Below, in pieces: positions 36,776-45,450 of a stretch of DNA of 64,000 nt. The position numbers and the translations under genes were made by a program. The notes below the pieces were generated by a model that worked only from the letters and a program-made list of their open reading frames with translations, had not been told where the DNA came from and did no database searches. Numbering within the stretch: position 1 is the stretch's first letter; each line of letters begins with the position of its first letter. Origin of the DNA: an uncultured Prevotellaceae bacterium (GTDB taxonomy: Bacteria; Bacteroidota; Bacteroidia; Bacteroidales; Bacteroidaceae); assembly GCA_902771155.1 (NCBI GenBank), contig CACXVS010000004.1:10425-74424 (forward strand), given 5' to 3'.

Positions 36776-37628
36776 TGTCAGCTTTGCACTTGATGGCTGC
36801 GATGTAGTTGACCACCTGACCTTCTGAATTGTACAGCGGTTGATGGTGGATGTCTGCATACGCATGGCCCAGTTGCTTCATGGCGTCGTTCTCTGTGATT
36901 AGCCGGTTGGCTTTATCATAGAATGCGATGCCCAGGAAGGGGTTGCAAAGTATGGCTTCGTATTTGTGAATCAGGTCGTGCGTAGCCTGGTTGTCCTCAA
37001 TGGCATAGTATCGACTCATCTGCTTGGTCTGCCTCATCATCTCACTGATTTCTGAAGTATGGTGGCGGTTGGTTCTGATATGCCACAGCAGTATCAGGGT
37101 GATGGCAAACAGAATGGCAGAAAGGGCAAGCAGGGTGTCGGTAACGGTGATTGCGGTGCCTCCCTTTTGCGGTTCAGCCAGTTCAGGATGTCTCCAGCGC
37201 TTCTCGATGGCTGCTATCTCTCCGTCTTGTTTCATCCGGGTGTACTGGTCGTCCAGTTGCTCTATCAGTTGGCGGTCTTTGCCCACAAAGCGCATCTCGA
37301 CCACTGTATCGGGACTCCGGTGACTGTAGTTGATGACACTCTTAGAGGCGATACAGCCAGGCGCGTTACAACTGTTAGCATTGGTAATTATGAGGTCAGC
37401 AGAACCTTGCAGAAAGGCTTTCTCTACCTCTTCGTCATTCTTGATTGTGAGTCTGAATGGTAATTGCAGCGAGGTGGCTACAGCCTTTGTGATGTCAGCA
37501 TCGCAATCGTTACTACACATAATCACTAATGGGCGCTGCTTGTTATACCGGTCTGTGAGAGCCTGAGCTGAGGTCTGGACCACAGCGCACAGCAGCAATA
37601 TGGCGGTGGATATAAGATGTTGTCTCAT
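36768..37628 (-). CDS. Solute-binding receptor with truncated PAS, no kinase
   Basis: 286 aa: signal peptide (ending QTSAQ), a short periplasmic binding-protein-like domain (about 28-150), a TM helix near 160-180 (LLALSAILFAITLILLWHI) and a cytoplasmic stretch ending in a partial PAS (FLGIAFYDKANRLI, residues about 225-286). No HisKA, HATPase, GGDEF or effector domain follows. The ATG at 37628 overlaps the previous gene's TGA as ATGA; a TTG two codons earlier is less likely. Paired with the larger receptor upstream, it looks like a co-receptor. Confidence 0.75.
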   Translation of the reverse strand: MRQHLISTAILLLCAVVQTSAQALTDRYNKQRPLVIMCSNDCDADITKAVATSLQLPFRLTIKNDEEVEKAFLQGSADLIITNANSCNAPGCIASKSVINYSHRSPDTVVEMRFVGKDRQLIEQLDDQYTRMKQDGEIAAIEKRWRHPELAEPQKGGTAITVTDTLLALSAILFAITLILLWHIRTNRHHTSEISEMMRQTKQMSRYYAIEDNQATHDLIHKYEAILCNPFLGIAFYDKANRLITENDAMKQLGHAYADIHHQPLYNSEGQVVNYIAAIKCKADTK

Positions 37629-39217
37629 ACGCAAAATACAAATAAGCCTATTATTTTTTGATCGTCGTTGAACACTGCCTTCATGTGGTAGCTTACTTCG
37701 TTATCGCCAAAGGTCAGGGTATCGTCTTTACCGTCGGCATTAGCCATATCGGTGATGCCGGTGTGGAATAAGGTGTTCAGATGAACGTGATTCTTGACTG
37801 CCTTGTCAATGTCGATTTGCAGCAGTTCACCCGACTTGGGGTTGGCATTCTGCATATAGCCGTCCTTGTCGAAATAGATGATGCCTGTCTCATTGTTATA
37901 GAATACCGAGAGGTAGCGCAGCGAACGCTCGGCATTGACCTGCTTCAGCTGGCGCTCCTTGGTGACATCCTTCTTGGTGCCGATAATCACCATCGGTTTT
38001 CCTTGGTCATCGCGACTTAGCACAGACAGGTGGACCACAAAACCGTGCGGCTCACTGTCGCCGTATTCTTCGTCTTTGGCTTTAAGTTCAAGTGTATCTA
38101 CGATTATCTCATGCCCCTTGGCGTCCTTGTGCTGGCAGCCTATCCTTTCAAGGGCATCCTCTAATAATGCGAAATCCGCCTTGCTGTAGCGCATGGCAAA
38201 CTCTTCAATGGTATAGGTCTTGACGGCCATTCCACTCTCGTCGTGCCACTCAAACTTCTGTTCTCTGATGTCGTAGGTCCAGATGCGCACCTTATTATAA
38301 TGTGCCAGGTTAGCCAACTGCTGAGTCATCTGATGATAGTTTGTGGCAGAGCGGCGGTTCTGCAGGATCTCGCGTACAAAGAAGATAATGGTGATGATGA
38401 GCAATAGTAGGGCTGCACCAGCGAGGAACCAGTGCCAGGAGGATGTCTCGCTGGGCTCGTGGTGAGGATAGAACCATTTCTCCTCCAATGGCTCTAACAT
38501 GTCGTTGGCGCAGAGGTTGAGATAGGTCTTGTCTATAAGTCCAAGTAATGTGGAATCTGTTGCCAGGAACCTGACTTCACCATGAGGCATGTTCACGGGC
38601 GTTACTGTCAGGTTGTCGAGGTGATAGTGGTTGACCAGCCATTGCAGTGAGAGCGTGTTCCATACGATCTGACCGTTCTTCTTGTCGTTTACCTCTTGGA
38701 TGGTCTTTTTGATGTCGTCGCTTGCAATGGCATTGGCGCTCCATCCGTAATCAACCATCAGATGATGGCAGAGGCTGGAGTCGCTCACGATAACCGTCTG
38801 AGTCTTCAGGTCGCGAAAGGACTTGATAGCCAAGGGTTCTCCCTTTGGCGTTGCTACGCTTTGGGTTAACAGGGTCACACTGCTCTTTCCGAAATAGCCA
38901 TACTTGATGTCGTAAATATTGTTCAACCCTAATGTGAGGTCGGCTTCACCAGCTTTCAGATTATTCAACGCTTCCTGATGCGGCTTGAGCTTGATTACGC
39001 ATGGAATGTTCAACTCTCTCATAATAACCTTTATCAGGTCGATGCAGTAACCTTCCGGCTCATTATTGTCGTTAAGGAAAGAATAAGGCCACAGCGTACT
39101 CGAACTCTCAAATACCAGAGGATTTTGCTCTGTAAACACCTTGGTACTGTCTGTCTGGGCAGAAGCGTTGGGGGCATAGACCATAAAGCATAATACGATG
39201 ATCAACAGTCTTACCAT
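37625..39217 (-). CDS. Solute-binding/PAS sensor lacking a kinase domain
   Basis: 530 aa. Signal peptide (1-20), periplasmic SBP_bac_3-like domain (about 30-255: PYSFLNDNNEPEGYCIDLIK, ADLTLGLNN), TM helix 262-282, then two PAS domains (about 305-425 and 437-530) and a stop. The closest known architecture continues into HisKA and HATPase, but here the protein ends at the PAS fold and the next open frame encodes a second receptor, not a kinase. It is coupled to that receptor through an ATGA overlap. Its ligand could be an amino acid or peptide fragment. Confidence 0.8.
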   Translation of the reverse strand: MVRLLIIVLCFMVYAPNASAQTDSTKVFTEQNPLVFESSSTLWPYSFLNDNNEPEGYCIDLIKVIMRELNIPCVIKLKPHQEALNNLKAGEADLTLGLNNIYDIKYGYFGKSSVTLLTQSVATPKGEPLAIKSFRDLKTQTVIVSDSSLCHHLMVDYGWSANAIASDDIKKTIQEVNDKKNGQIVWNTLSLQWLVNHYHLDNLTVTPVNMPHGEVRFLATDSTLLGLIDKTYLNLCANDMLEPLEEKWFYPHHEPSETSSWHWFLAGAALLLLIITIIFFVREILQNRRSATNYHQMTQQLANLAHYNKVRIWTYDIREQKFEWHDESGMAVKTYTIEEFAMRYSKADFALLEDALERIGCQHKDAKGHEIIVDTLELKAKDEEYGDSEPHGFVVHLSVLSRDDQGKPMVIIGTKKDVTKERQLKQVNAERSLRYLSVFYNNETGIIYFDKDGYMQNANPKSGELLQIDIDKAVKNHVHLNTLFHTGITDMANADGKDDTLTFGDNEVSYHMKAVFNDDQKIIGLFVFCV

Positions 39218-39254
39218 ATATTCATATTTTAGGCATTAAAAAGGATTAATAATG

Positions 39255-39262
39255 CAAAGGTA
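39255..39262 (-). promoter_or_regulatory. -7 box of the SBP-PAS receptor operon
   Basis: TACCTTTG on the minus strand, 38 nt upstream of the start codon. The -33 region is weak (CAAG rather than CAAA at the right distance on the plus strand). Confidence 0.5.
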
Positions 39263-39306
39263 AGTAAATTTTTAGAAAAATGCAAGCAAATAATCAAGAA
39301 TATTTG

Positions 39307-39314
39307 TATATTTG
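39307..39314 (+). promoter_or_regulatory. -7 box of the TPR pseudo-kinase gene
   Basis: TATATTTG, 65 nt upstream of the start codon at 39379, divergent from the receptor operon promoter 45 bp away. No clear -33 TTTG. Confidence 0.45.
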
Positions 39315-39378
39315 CAATCTGAATAACCCCTTTATTTGAAAAGTTGTGGTAAAAAGCAGGTATTTTAAATTTTGAATT

Positions 39379-41175
39379 ATGAAAAGAAGAAACCATTTGC
39401 TGATAATAATGATGATTGGCCTGATAAGTCCTGCTGTCATGGCGGCAGACCATCAGAGCCAGGAAAAGTTACAGTTGGAAATGCTGCGACTTATCAGTAC
39501 TACTGACAAAGATAAATTCCTCGAAGTGACAGAGCAGCTGAAGGCAGAAAGTCATAAGACGGGCGATGAGCGTATGTTCTATACTGCGTGGGGCAACCAG
39601 TCAACCTACGAGGCTACCCATCAGAACTATGTCAAGGCAGAAGAGATTGCCAATGAGATAGCCGATTATGCTGAAGAGCAGCACAGCCACTGGGGTAATT
39701 ATATCGTGCTTCATACCAAGGCTGTCAACGCCCTGCAGAAGCAGGATTACCAGTTGGCGGAAGAAGGATTCCTGAAGGCAGTGGCTTTCCGGCATAAGTA
39801 TTTCCCAGGTGAGAGCGCTGGCGAAGACCTGCAGGAACTGATGAAGATTGCCAATCACCGCAAGGACCAGAAGGCAGGTCTTATGTACGCCCGTCAGATT
39901 CTGAAAGAGCCCAATGTGTCACCCATACATAAGGGTAGGGCACTCTACCGTTTGAGCCAGTTCGCATTCAATAAGGATAATCGTGAACTTTTTGACAGTA
40001 TATACAACGAACTGCAGTTGCTAAAGCAGTCTGACGGTATCGGTACGGTGGAACCGGTGGTTGAGGTGAACTATCAGATTATCAAAGGAAACTATAATGA
40101 AGCACTTCGTCTTTGCCAGAATCTTTCGCCCGAGAGTCAGGCTGAACGTATGGCCATCATATACCACCGGATGGGTGATAATGATAAGGCCTATGAGTAT
40201 ATGGCCAAGTTCAAGAAGATTAACGACTCGATAGTATTGGTATCTCACGGCAATGTGGTGGCCAGTTGCTTTGTGCAGATGAACAATGAGCGCATGAAAC
40301 TGGAGCAAAGGCTGTTGGAGGAAGAAAATGCCAACCTTAAACGGATGATTCTCTATATCCTTATCGGAGCCGTTTTGATAGTTCTGGGTATCGTGATATG
40401 GTATCATAGCAAGCGCATCAAACGTCTGGAGATAGAGAAGGAGCAGCTGGGCAAGGCTTATAAGAAAGCCACGAAGGCCTTTGATATGAAGAATGAGTTT
40501 ATTACCCAGATAACCAATCAGCTGCGAGAGCCCCTGAACCCCATCGAAGGCTTTTCCGATATCCTTGGTGCCAAGGAGTATGAACTGCAGCCCGACGAAC
40601 GCGAGGAACTGAGTCAGCATATACAGAACAGTTCCAGGCACATCACCAAGATCATTGATGAACTCGCAGAGTTGTCACTCTATGAGAGCAAGAAGGCATT
40701 GCCAGTGGATTATAAACTGTCGCCAAATGACATCTTCCGCCACATGGTCGATTCAATGCGTTCACGTTGTAAGGAGGGGGTGAGGATGTTCTTCGAGACC
40801 GATCTTCCTGACGATTTCGTGGTAGAGCAAAACCTAGAAGCCCTGGAGGCACTGATGAAGCATCTGCTCGAAAATGCCATACAGTTTACTGACAAAGGCG
40901 TGATAACGGTCGCCTGTACAGAGTACGACGGTAAGGTGCGTACCAGTGTCACGGATACGGGCAGGGGCATCTCCCCAGACCATCTGGAGCATATATTCGA
41001 TACCTTCCTCGATGTGGGTGGTAGCACACAGTTAAATGGTTTGGGACTCCCCATCTGTAAGGCTATTGTTAAATTGCTCGGAGGTGAATTATGGGTTGAC
41101 ACCAACTATCAGGAAGGAACCAGATTCGTATTCGAATTCCCTCAGAAGCAGGATTCCCTGAAAGAGCAAGCCTAA
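39379..41175 (+). CDS. TPR membrane histidine-kinase homologue lacking the phospho-acceptor His
   Basis: 598 aa: signal peptide (ending PAVMAAD), periplasmic TPR-like helices (about 30-310), TM helix 325-343 (LYILIGAVLIVLGIVIWYH), dimerisation helices and HATPase_c. The H box that should read SHEIRTPL is TNQLREPL: Asn380 replaces His, with Gln and Glu at two further conserved positions. The ATP-binding boxes look intact (LLENAIQFT, VTDTGRGISP, GLGLPICKAI). It is probably not an autokinase, although ATP binding or phosphatase-like action could remain. Its TPR half resembles the protein at 11961-14021. Confidence 0.85.
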   Translation: MKRRNHLLIIMMIGLISPAVMAADHQSQEKLQLEMLRLISTTDKDKFLEVTEQLKAESHKTGDERMFYTAWGNQSTYEATHQNYVKAEEIANEIADYAEEQHSHWGNYIVLHTKAVNALQKQDYQLAEEGFLKAVAFRHKYFPGESAGEDLQELMKIANHRKDQKAGLMYARQILKEPNVSPIHKGRALYRLSQFAFNKDNRELFDSIYNELQLLKQSDGIGTVEPVVEVNYQIIKGNYNEALRLCQNLSPESQAERMAIIYHRMGDNDKAYEYMAKFKKINDSIVLVSHGNVVASCFVQMNNERMKLEQRLLEEENANLKRMILYILIGAVLIVLGIVIWYHSKRIKRLEIEKEQLGKAYKKATKAFDMKNEFITQITNQLREPLNPIEGFSDILGAKEYELQPDEREELSQHIQNSSRHITKIIDELAELSLYESKKALPVDYKLSPNDIFRHMVDSMRSRCKEGVRMFFETDLPDDFVVEQNLEALEALMKHLLENAIQFTDKGVITVACTEYDGKVRTSVTDTGRGISPDHLEHIFDTFLDVGGSTQLNGLGLPICKAIVKLLGGELWVDTNYQEGTRFVFEFPQKQDSLKEQA

Positions 41176-41237
41176 GGCTATGATCAGCGGAACCGTCCCA
41201 CTGATCACGTCAAATCATGCCAAAAGGTACATGATGG

Positions 41238-41323
41238 GGTATATGATAGGTATATGTTTGCATAACATATACCCTACCTGAAACCCCGATGTACAAGGGC
41301 TTTCGTGAGGATGAAGGTATATG
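41238..41323. repeat. GGTATATG repeat cluster in the 3' intergenic region
   Basis: GGTATATG occurs at 41238, 41249 and 41316, with an inverted copy at 41266-41273. The second and inverted copies form a 10-bp-arm palindrome (41249-41258 and 41264-41273, loop TGCAT). The 276-bp gap between the two convergent genes contains no other gene-like sequence apart from the hairpin at 41394. Confidence 0.55.
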
Positions 41324-41393
41324 TTGACTGAAAAACGATGAATCTATTCTTTTTTTCAATGCTTGTGTACCTTTGTGCTGGTACGTAACTACC

Positions 41394-41427
41394 GCACTCC
41401 AGTGCGCCCTAAGGCGCACTGGAGTGC
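41394..41427. repeat. Perfect 15-bp-arm hairpin between convergent genes
   Basis: Left arm GCACTCCAGTGCGCC (41394-41408), loop CTAA, right arm 41413-41427 with no mismatch. Each arm contains its own small dyad (GCACT..AGTGC), so it can fold as a nested or cruciform structure. There is no T tract, so a simple terminator is less likely than a REP-like element or a bidirectional processing hairpin. Confidence 0.75.
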
Positions 41428-41451
41428 TTTCGTAGGCGCACAAGACTTCGT

Positions 41452-42426
41452 CTATAGCACTTCGTCGAATGGGGCTGCATTCACGCAGCGTAGGTTCTTT
41501 TCCAACTGGGCGGTGCTGCTGGCACCTACCAGCACCGAGGTGACACCTCGCTGATGGAGAATCCACGCAAGGGCCATTTCGGCCAAAGTCTCACCACGAC
41601 TTGTGGCGACATCATTATAATGCTTGAGTTTGGCCAGGAGTTCGGGTGTCAACATCGAACTCTTCAGGAATTTCTCCTTCGACATACGGCTATCGGCGGG
41701 GATTCCGTTCAGATAGCGGTCGGTAAGCAGGCCCTGGGCCAGTGGGGAGAAGGCAATAAAGCCTACTCCCTTCTCGGCACAGAAGTCGAGGATGCCTTCT
41801 TCCTGTGGCTTGCGGTCGAGCATGTTCAGACGACCCTGATAGATCAGCAGGGGCACGTCGCGCTGTTTCAGGTACTCGTAGCCGAACTTCAGGGGCTCAA
41901 GGGGCCAGTTGCTGATGCCGACATAGAGTGCCTTGCCCTGGCGGACGATGTCAACGAGTGCCTGCAAAGTTTCTTCTAAGGGTGTCTGCGGGTCGTAGCG
42001 GTGGCTGTAGAACAGATCTACATAGTCGATCTTCATGCGCTTCAGACTCTGATCGAGCGAAGCCATCAGATACTTGCGACTGCCCCAGTCGCCATAAGGA
42101 CCGGGCCACATGTCGTAGCCTGCCTTCGAGGAGATGAACAGTTCGTCGCGGTATGGCCTGAAGTCCTCGTCCATCAGCCGGCCCATCGTCTCTTCGGCGG
42201 AGCCATAGACGGGACCGTAGTTGTTGGCCAGGTCGAAGTGGGTGATGCCGTGGTCGAAGGCGTAGTGGGTAATCTCCCTACTACGCTCATACGGATCCAC
42301 GCTTCCGAAGTTGTGCCAGAAGCCAAGGCTCACCTTGGGCAATAACACACCAGAACGCCCACAGCGTTCAAACTCCATACCATTGTCATAGCGGTTCTGG
42401 TCCGCCAGATATTGTTCCTTCATCAT
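41452..42426 (-). CDS. Aldo/keto reductase (YghZ-like), short C-terminus
   Basis: NAD(P)H-dependent TIM-barrel reductase, 324 aa. Close in pattern to E. coli YghZ (glyceraldehyde-3-phosphate reductase): LWHNFG-like FWHNFGSVD, THFDLANNYGP (catalytic Asp/Tyr), SSKAGYDMWPGPYGDWGSRKY, FYSHRYD and VTSVLVGAS. The chain stops at APFDEVL, about 20 residues before the usual end; the residues AIDEVL appear in another frame right after the stop, so a small indel may have truncated it. Start chosen at the MMKEQ pair (42426 or 42423); the upstream open frame is arginine-rich shadow sequence from the GH51 gene. Confidence 0.88.
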   Translation of the reverse strand: MMKEQYLADQNRYDNGMEFERCGRSGVLLPKVSLGFWHNFGSVDPYERSREITHYAFDHGITHFDLANNYGPVYGSAEETMGRLMDEDFRPYRDELFISSKAGYDMWPGPYGDWGSRKYLMASLDQSLKRMKIDYVDLFYSHRYDPQTPLEETLQALVDIVRQGKALYVGISNWPLEPLKFGYEYLKQRDVPLLIYQGRLNMLDRKPQEEGILDFCAEKGVGFIAFSPLAQGLLTDRYLNGIPADSRMSKEKFLKSSMLTPELLAKLKHYNDVATSRGETLAEMALAWILHQRGVTSVLVGASSTAQLEKNLRCVNAAPFDEVL

Positions 42427-42448
42427 GTTAATGTCTAGTCGTTGTGTG

Positions 42449-44467
42449 TTAAAGTGAATACTCAAGCATGACGAATGAGTAGGGCGCCAGGTCGAGCGAG
42501 AACTTCTTCTGAGCCTTGATCTGCTCCTTCTGCGGGGCAATGGGCTGGGCCTCAAAGTTGTTCTCGTCGTTGGCATTGCCTGCGAGGGTGGTCTTGGTGG
42601 CCATCTTCTTGATGCCGAAACGGCTCAGGTTGATATTGGCCTTCTTGGCCTCGTCGCTGGCGTTGCAGAGTTTTACGTAGAGCTTGCGCGTCTTGGTGTT
42701 GAGGATGACGCTCTGCCCATAGTGTACATTCTCCATGGGCTGGATGGCATCGGCAGCATCGCCCTCGAACTTCACACAGTCGCCGTAGTAGTAGTTGCCC
42801 GATGACTGGCCGAACAACTGCTGCACATAGTAGCTGCAGGTCAGGAATGGGCGCTCGTTGTCGTAGTAGATGAGGTCGGGGTTCCACTGGGTGCCGTTCT
42901 TACGGGCGAAGAGGGGAGCGTATGAGGTCATAGCCACCACATCGGCATTGCGCTCTACGTGGAGCAGGTAGAGACCTTCGGCAAGGGCGTCGATGAGCTT
43001 CTTGTCCTTGGCGGCATATTCACCCAGATAGACCTTCGTCTTGCTGTCGCGCGGATACGAGTCGTACTGGCGCTTGTTCAGGAAGTAGGTGTTAGGCTCG
43101 TAGTAGTGCTCGTCGAGGATGGGCATGGCCAGTTCGTTGGCCAGCTTCCAACCAGCCTCGTAGTCGGGATTCTCAGCATGAGAACCAGGGCCGGCAGTAC
43201 CTACGATGACAATCTCGGGATGAGCCTTTGTGACGCGCTCATAGATATACTTGAAGCGCTCGATGAACTCAGGTGAGATCTTCTCCTCGTTACCGATACC
43301 GAGATACTTCAGGTTGAAGGGCTTGGGATGGCCGGCATCGGCACGCATCTTAGCCCATTTGTTGGTGGCGGGGTCGCCATTGGCCCACTCGATGAGGTCG
43401 ATGGCCTCGGCCACCCACTCGTCCATCTCAGACATGGGCACCACGTCCTGAGCCTGTGTAGGCCACATGTTCCAACCACCGTTGGCTCCCTGACAGCTCA
43501 CACCAGCGGGCAGAATGGGCACGGGCTCCATACCCAGGTCCTCGCAGAACTGGAAGTACTCGAAGTAACCGAGGGCACAACTCTGGTGATAGCCCCAGGT
43601 GTTCTTCAGCTGTCGGCGTGTCTCCTTGGGACCGATGGTGGTCTTCCAGCGATAGGTGTTCCAGAAACCGTCGCCACCGCCATGAACGACACAACCGCCG
43701 GGGAAGCGCATAAACTTAGGCTGGAGGTCGGCCAGAGCCTGAGCCAGATCCTTGCGCAGACCATGTCCTTTATAGGTATCCTCGGGCATCAGCGACACCA
43801 CATCGACATCCATATCGCCAGTGGTGAGGACGAGCATCTGGAGCGAAGCCTTCTGGCAGGTGGTGTCGGGTGTCAGCACGGCCTCGTACTTCTTCCAGGC
43901 ATTATCGGAAACATTGATGACGGTTTCTGCCAGCAGTTTCGGGTCCTTGGGAGGCCATCCCGGCAACTGCTCGACCAGTACGACGCGCACCTGTTTGGCA
44001 CCACCGGTCACGTTGCGCATGAAAGCAGAGAAGTCGTACTTCTCGCCAGCCTTCACGGAGATGCCGTCGAAACCGTCGTTCTGGATGCCGAAGCCCTTCC
44101 AGCCCTTATAGTCATAGTACTCCTTGACGCGCTCGGTGTGGAGGCGCATGTAGTTGGCATTGTTGGGGTGAACAGGGTTGTCCATACGTACCTGCAAGGT
44201 GCCTAAGGAGTGTCCCGGGCGGATCAGCTTCCAGGCTGTACCAGGGCCCCAGCCGTCGCGCTCAACGGGTGAGAACTCGAAAGAGCCGTTCTGTACCAAC
44301 TCAGCATAGAGGCCACCATCGGCAGAGTTGTTGATGTCCTCGAAGAAAATACCGATCAATTCGTCACTGATAGCCTTGCCGCCAGCGGGCGCTTTCACAG
44401 GCTTCTGGGCGCTGAGTCCCAATGTGGCTGCCGCAAAGAAGGCAGCTAAAATCATACGTTTGTTCAT
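42449..44467 (-). CDS. Alpha-L-arabinofuranosidase, GH51
   Basis: 672-aa secreted enzyme removing arabinofuranosyl side chains from arabinan/arabinoxylan. The signal peptide ends LGLSAQ. A CBM-like N-terminal region (about 45-230) precedes the GH51 barrel with MRFPGGCVV, the acid/base in GIGNEEK (near residue 400) and the nucleophile in YLGEYAAK (near 490), then the C-terminal arabinofuranosidase domain. The upstream extension to 44566 lacks a signal peptide, so 44467 is chosen. It precedes the aldo/keto reductase by 22 bp, and the two probably share a transcript. Confidence 0.94.
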   Translation of the reverse strand: MNKRMILAAFFAAATLGLSAQKPVKAPAGGKAISDELIGIFFEDINNSADGGLYAELVQNGSFEFSPVERDGWGPGTAWKLIRPGHSLGTLQVRMDNPVHPNNANYMRLHTERVKEYYDYKGWKGFGIQNDGFDGISVKAGEKYDFSAFMRNVTGGAKQVRVVLVEQLPGWPPKDPKLLAETVINVSDNAWKKYEAVLTPDTTCQKASLQMLVLTTGDMDVDVVSLMPEDTYKGHGLRKDLAQALADLQPKFMRFPGGCVVHGGGDGFWNTYRWKTTIGPKETRRQLKNTWGYHQSCALGYFEYFQFCEDLGMEPVPILPAGVSCQGANGGWNMWPTQAQDVVPMSEMDEWVAEAIDLIEWANGDPATNKWAKMRADAGHPKPFNLKYLGIGNEEKISPEFIERFKYIYERVTKAHPEIVIVGTAGPGSHAENPDYEAGWKLANELAMPILDEHYYEPNTYFLNKRQYDSYPRDSKTKVYLGEYAAKDKKLIDALAEGLYLLHVERNADVVAMTSYAPLFARKNGTQWNPDLIYYDNERPFLTCSYYVQQLFGQSSGNYYYGDCVKFEGDAADAIQPMENVHYGQSVILNTKTRKLYVKLCNASDEAKKANINLSRFGIKKMATKTTLAGNANDENNFEAQPIAPQKEQIKAQKKFSLDLAPYSFVMLEYSL

Positions 44468-44500
44468 ATAGTTTAGGTAATAAATAATAAAATCTGTTGG

Positions 44501-44508
44501 CAAAGATA
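44501..44508 (-). promoter_or_regulatory. -7 box of the GH51 gene
   Basis: TATCTTTG on the minus strand, 34 nt upstream of the start codon. No -33 CAAA (plus-strand) at the right distance, which suggests activator dependence. Confidence 0.55.
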
Positions 44509-44527
44509 AGAATAAAATTCGGATTTC

Positions 44528-44559
44528 TTTGCTTATTTCAAATAAAAAGTATAAATTTG
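44528..44559 (+). promoter_or_regulatory. Promoter of the PD-(D/E)XK / BtuBGF-like operon
   Basis: TTTG at 44528-44531, 20-nt spacer, TAAATTTG at 44552-44559. Only about 24 nt separate it from the start codon, too little room for a cobalamin riboswitch. Confidence 0.7.
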
Positions 44560-44583
44560 CCACCACTTTTCCAAAACAGCATA

Positions 44584-45435
44584 ATGATTGAGACGAATTC
44601 TATGGAAAGATCAAAAGAGATGCAGGCGAAAATGCAGTCGTTTACGGATGCAGGACTCTATGAACAAGATAACTTCATTGACTTTGAGCCCGAAGGGCAT
44701 ATCTATACTTACAAAGGTGAGGCGCGGCTGCTGCCTGTCAGTACGCTGATTGCCTATTTCTTTGAACCCTTTGATGCTCAGGCAGCCGCCCAGCGCCAGT
44801 GGGAGCGTTATGGCGTGCCTGTGGAAGAGACGCTGAATAAGTGGCAAAGAATCAGGTGCCTGGCCAGTGAGGTGGGTACCTTTATGCATGAGCAGACAGA
44901 GCATTATTTCCAGCAAGGCTTCTTTGACACGGCATACACTTTTAGGTTTCAGGGTGATGAGGAAATCGTTCATTTAGATAAGGAGAAACAGTATTTCCTG
45001 CAGTTCGTGAAGGATTACCAGATCCGTCCCTATCGTCAGGAGTGGCCTGTTTATGACACCGACTTAAACATAGCCGGAACCATCGACCTGATCTGCAGGG
45101 AGGCCGACGGCACCTTTACCATTTATGACTGGAAGCGTAGTGGGAAGGTGGTCAACATGCTTGGACAGCCTATCGTCGATGCTTTTGGCGGTAAGACCGG
45201 CATCAACGGCATCAATCTGCCCGACACTCCATTCTACCACTACTGTATGCAGCAGAACCTCTATCGTTATATGCTGGAAACCCATTATGGTATCAAGGTA
45301 AGGGGCATGAACCTCGTGGTGCTCTGTCCTGACTATCCCACGTATTTCGTGGCGCAGGTGCCCAAGATGGACGAGGTGATCTCGCAGATTACTGCAGCCT
45401 GTCATCAGCATGACCTGGGTCACACCTTGTTGTAG
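44584..45435 (+). CDS. Stand-alone PD-(D/E)XK nuclease family protein
   Basis: 283 aa, cytoplasmic. A RecB/Cas4-like nuclease core: helix with GTFMHEQTEHYF (near residue 100), GTIDLICREADGTFTIYDWKRS (about 168-190; Asp of GTIDLI, Asp-x-Lys of DWK) and a C-terminal helix with YHYCMQQNLYRYML (Gln/Tyr of motif QxxxY). No helicase partner or cysteine cluster is present. It leads an operon whose next gene, 15 bp later, is a BtuB-like receptor, an odd pairing with transport genes. DNA-repair or phage-related processing is possible; the substrate is unknown. Confidence 0.8.
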   Translation: MIETNSMERSKEMQAKMQSFTDAGLYEQDNFIDFEPEGHIYTYKGEARLLPVSTLIAYFFEPFDAQAAAQRQWERYGVPVEETLNKWQRIRCLASEVGTFMHEQTEHYFQQGFFDTAYTFRFQGDEEIVHLDKEKQYFLQFVKDYQIRPYRQEWPVYDTDLNIAGTIDLICREADGTFTIYDWKRSGKVVNMLGQPIVDAFGGKTGINGINLPDTPFYHYCMQQNLYRYMLETHYGIKVRGMNLVVLCPDYPTYFVAQVPKMDEVISQITAACHQHDLGHTLL

Positions 45436-45450
45436 GAAGAACATTCAACC

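Noticed and set aside
37625..37634. Single receptor kinase split by a frameshift between the two SBP-PAS genes
   Set aside because: The second gene begins with its own signal peptide and SBP-like domain, so it is not the missing kinase part of the first.
44468..44583. Cobalamin riboswitch before the BtuB-like operon
   Set aside because: Only about 24 nt lie between the promoter and the first start codon; no B12-box-like sequence is visible.
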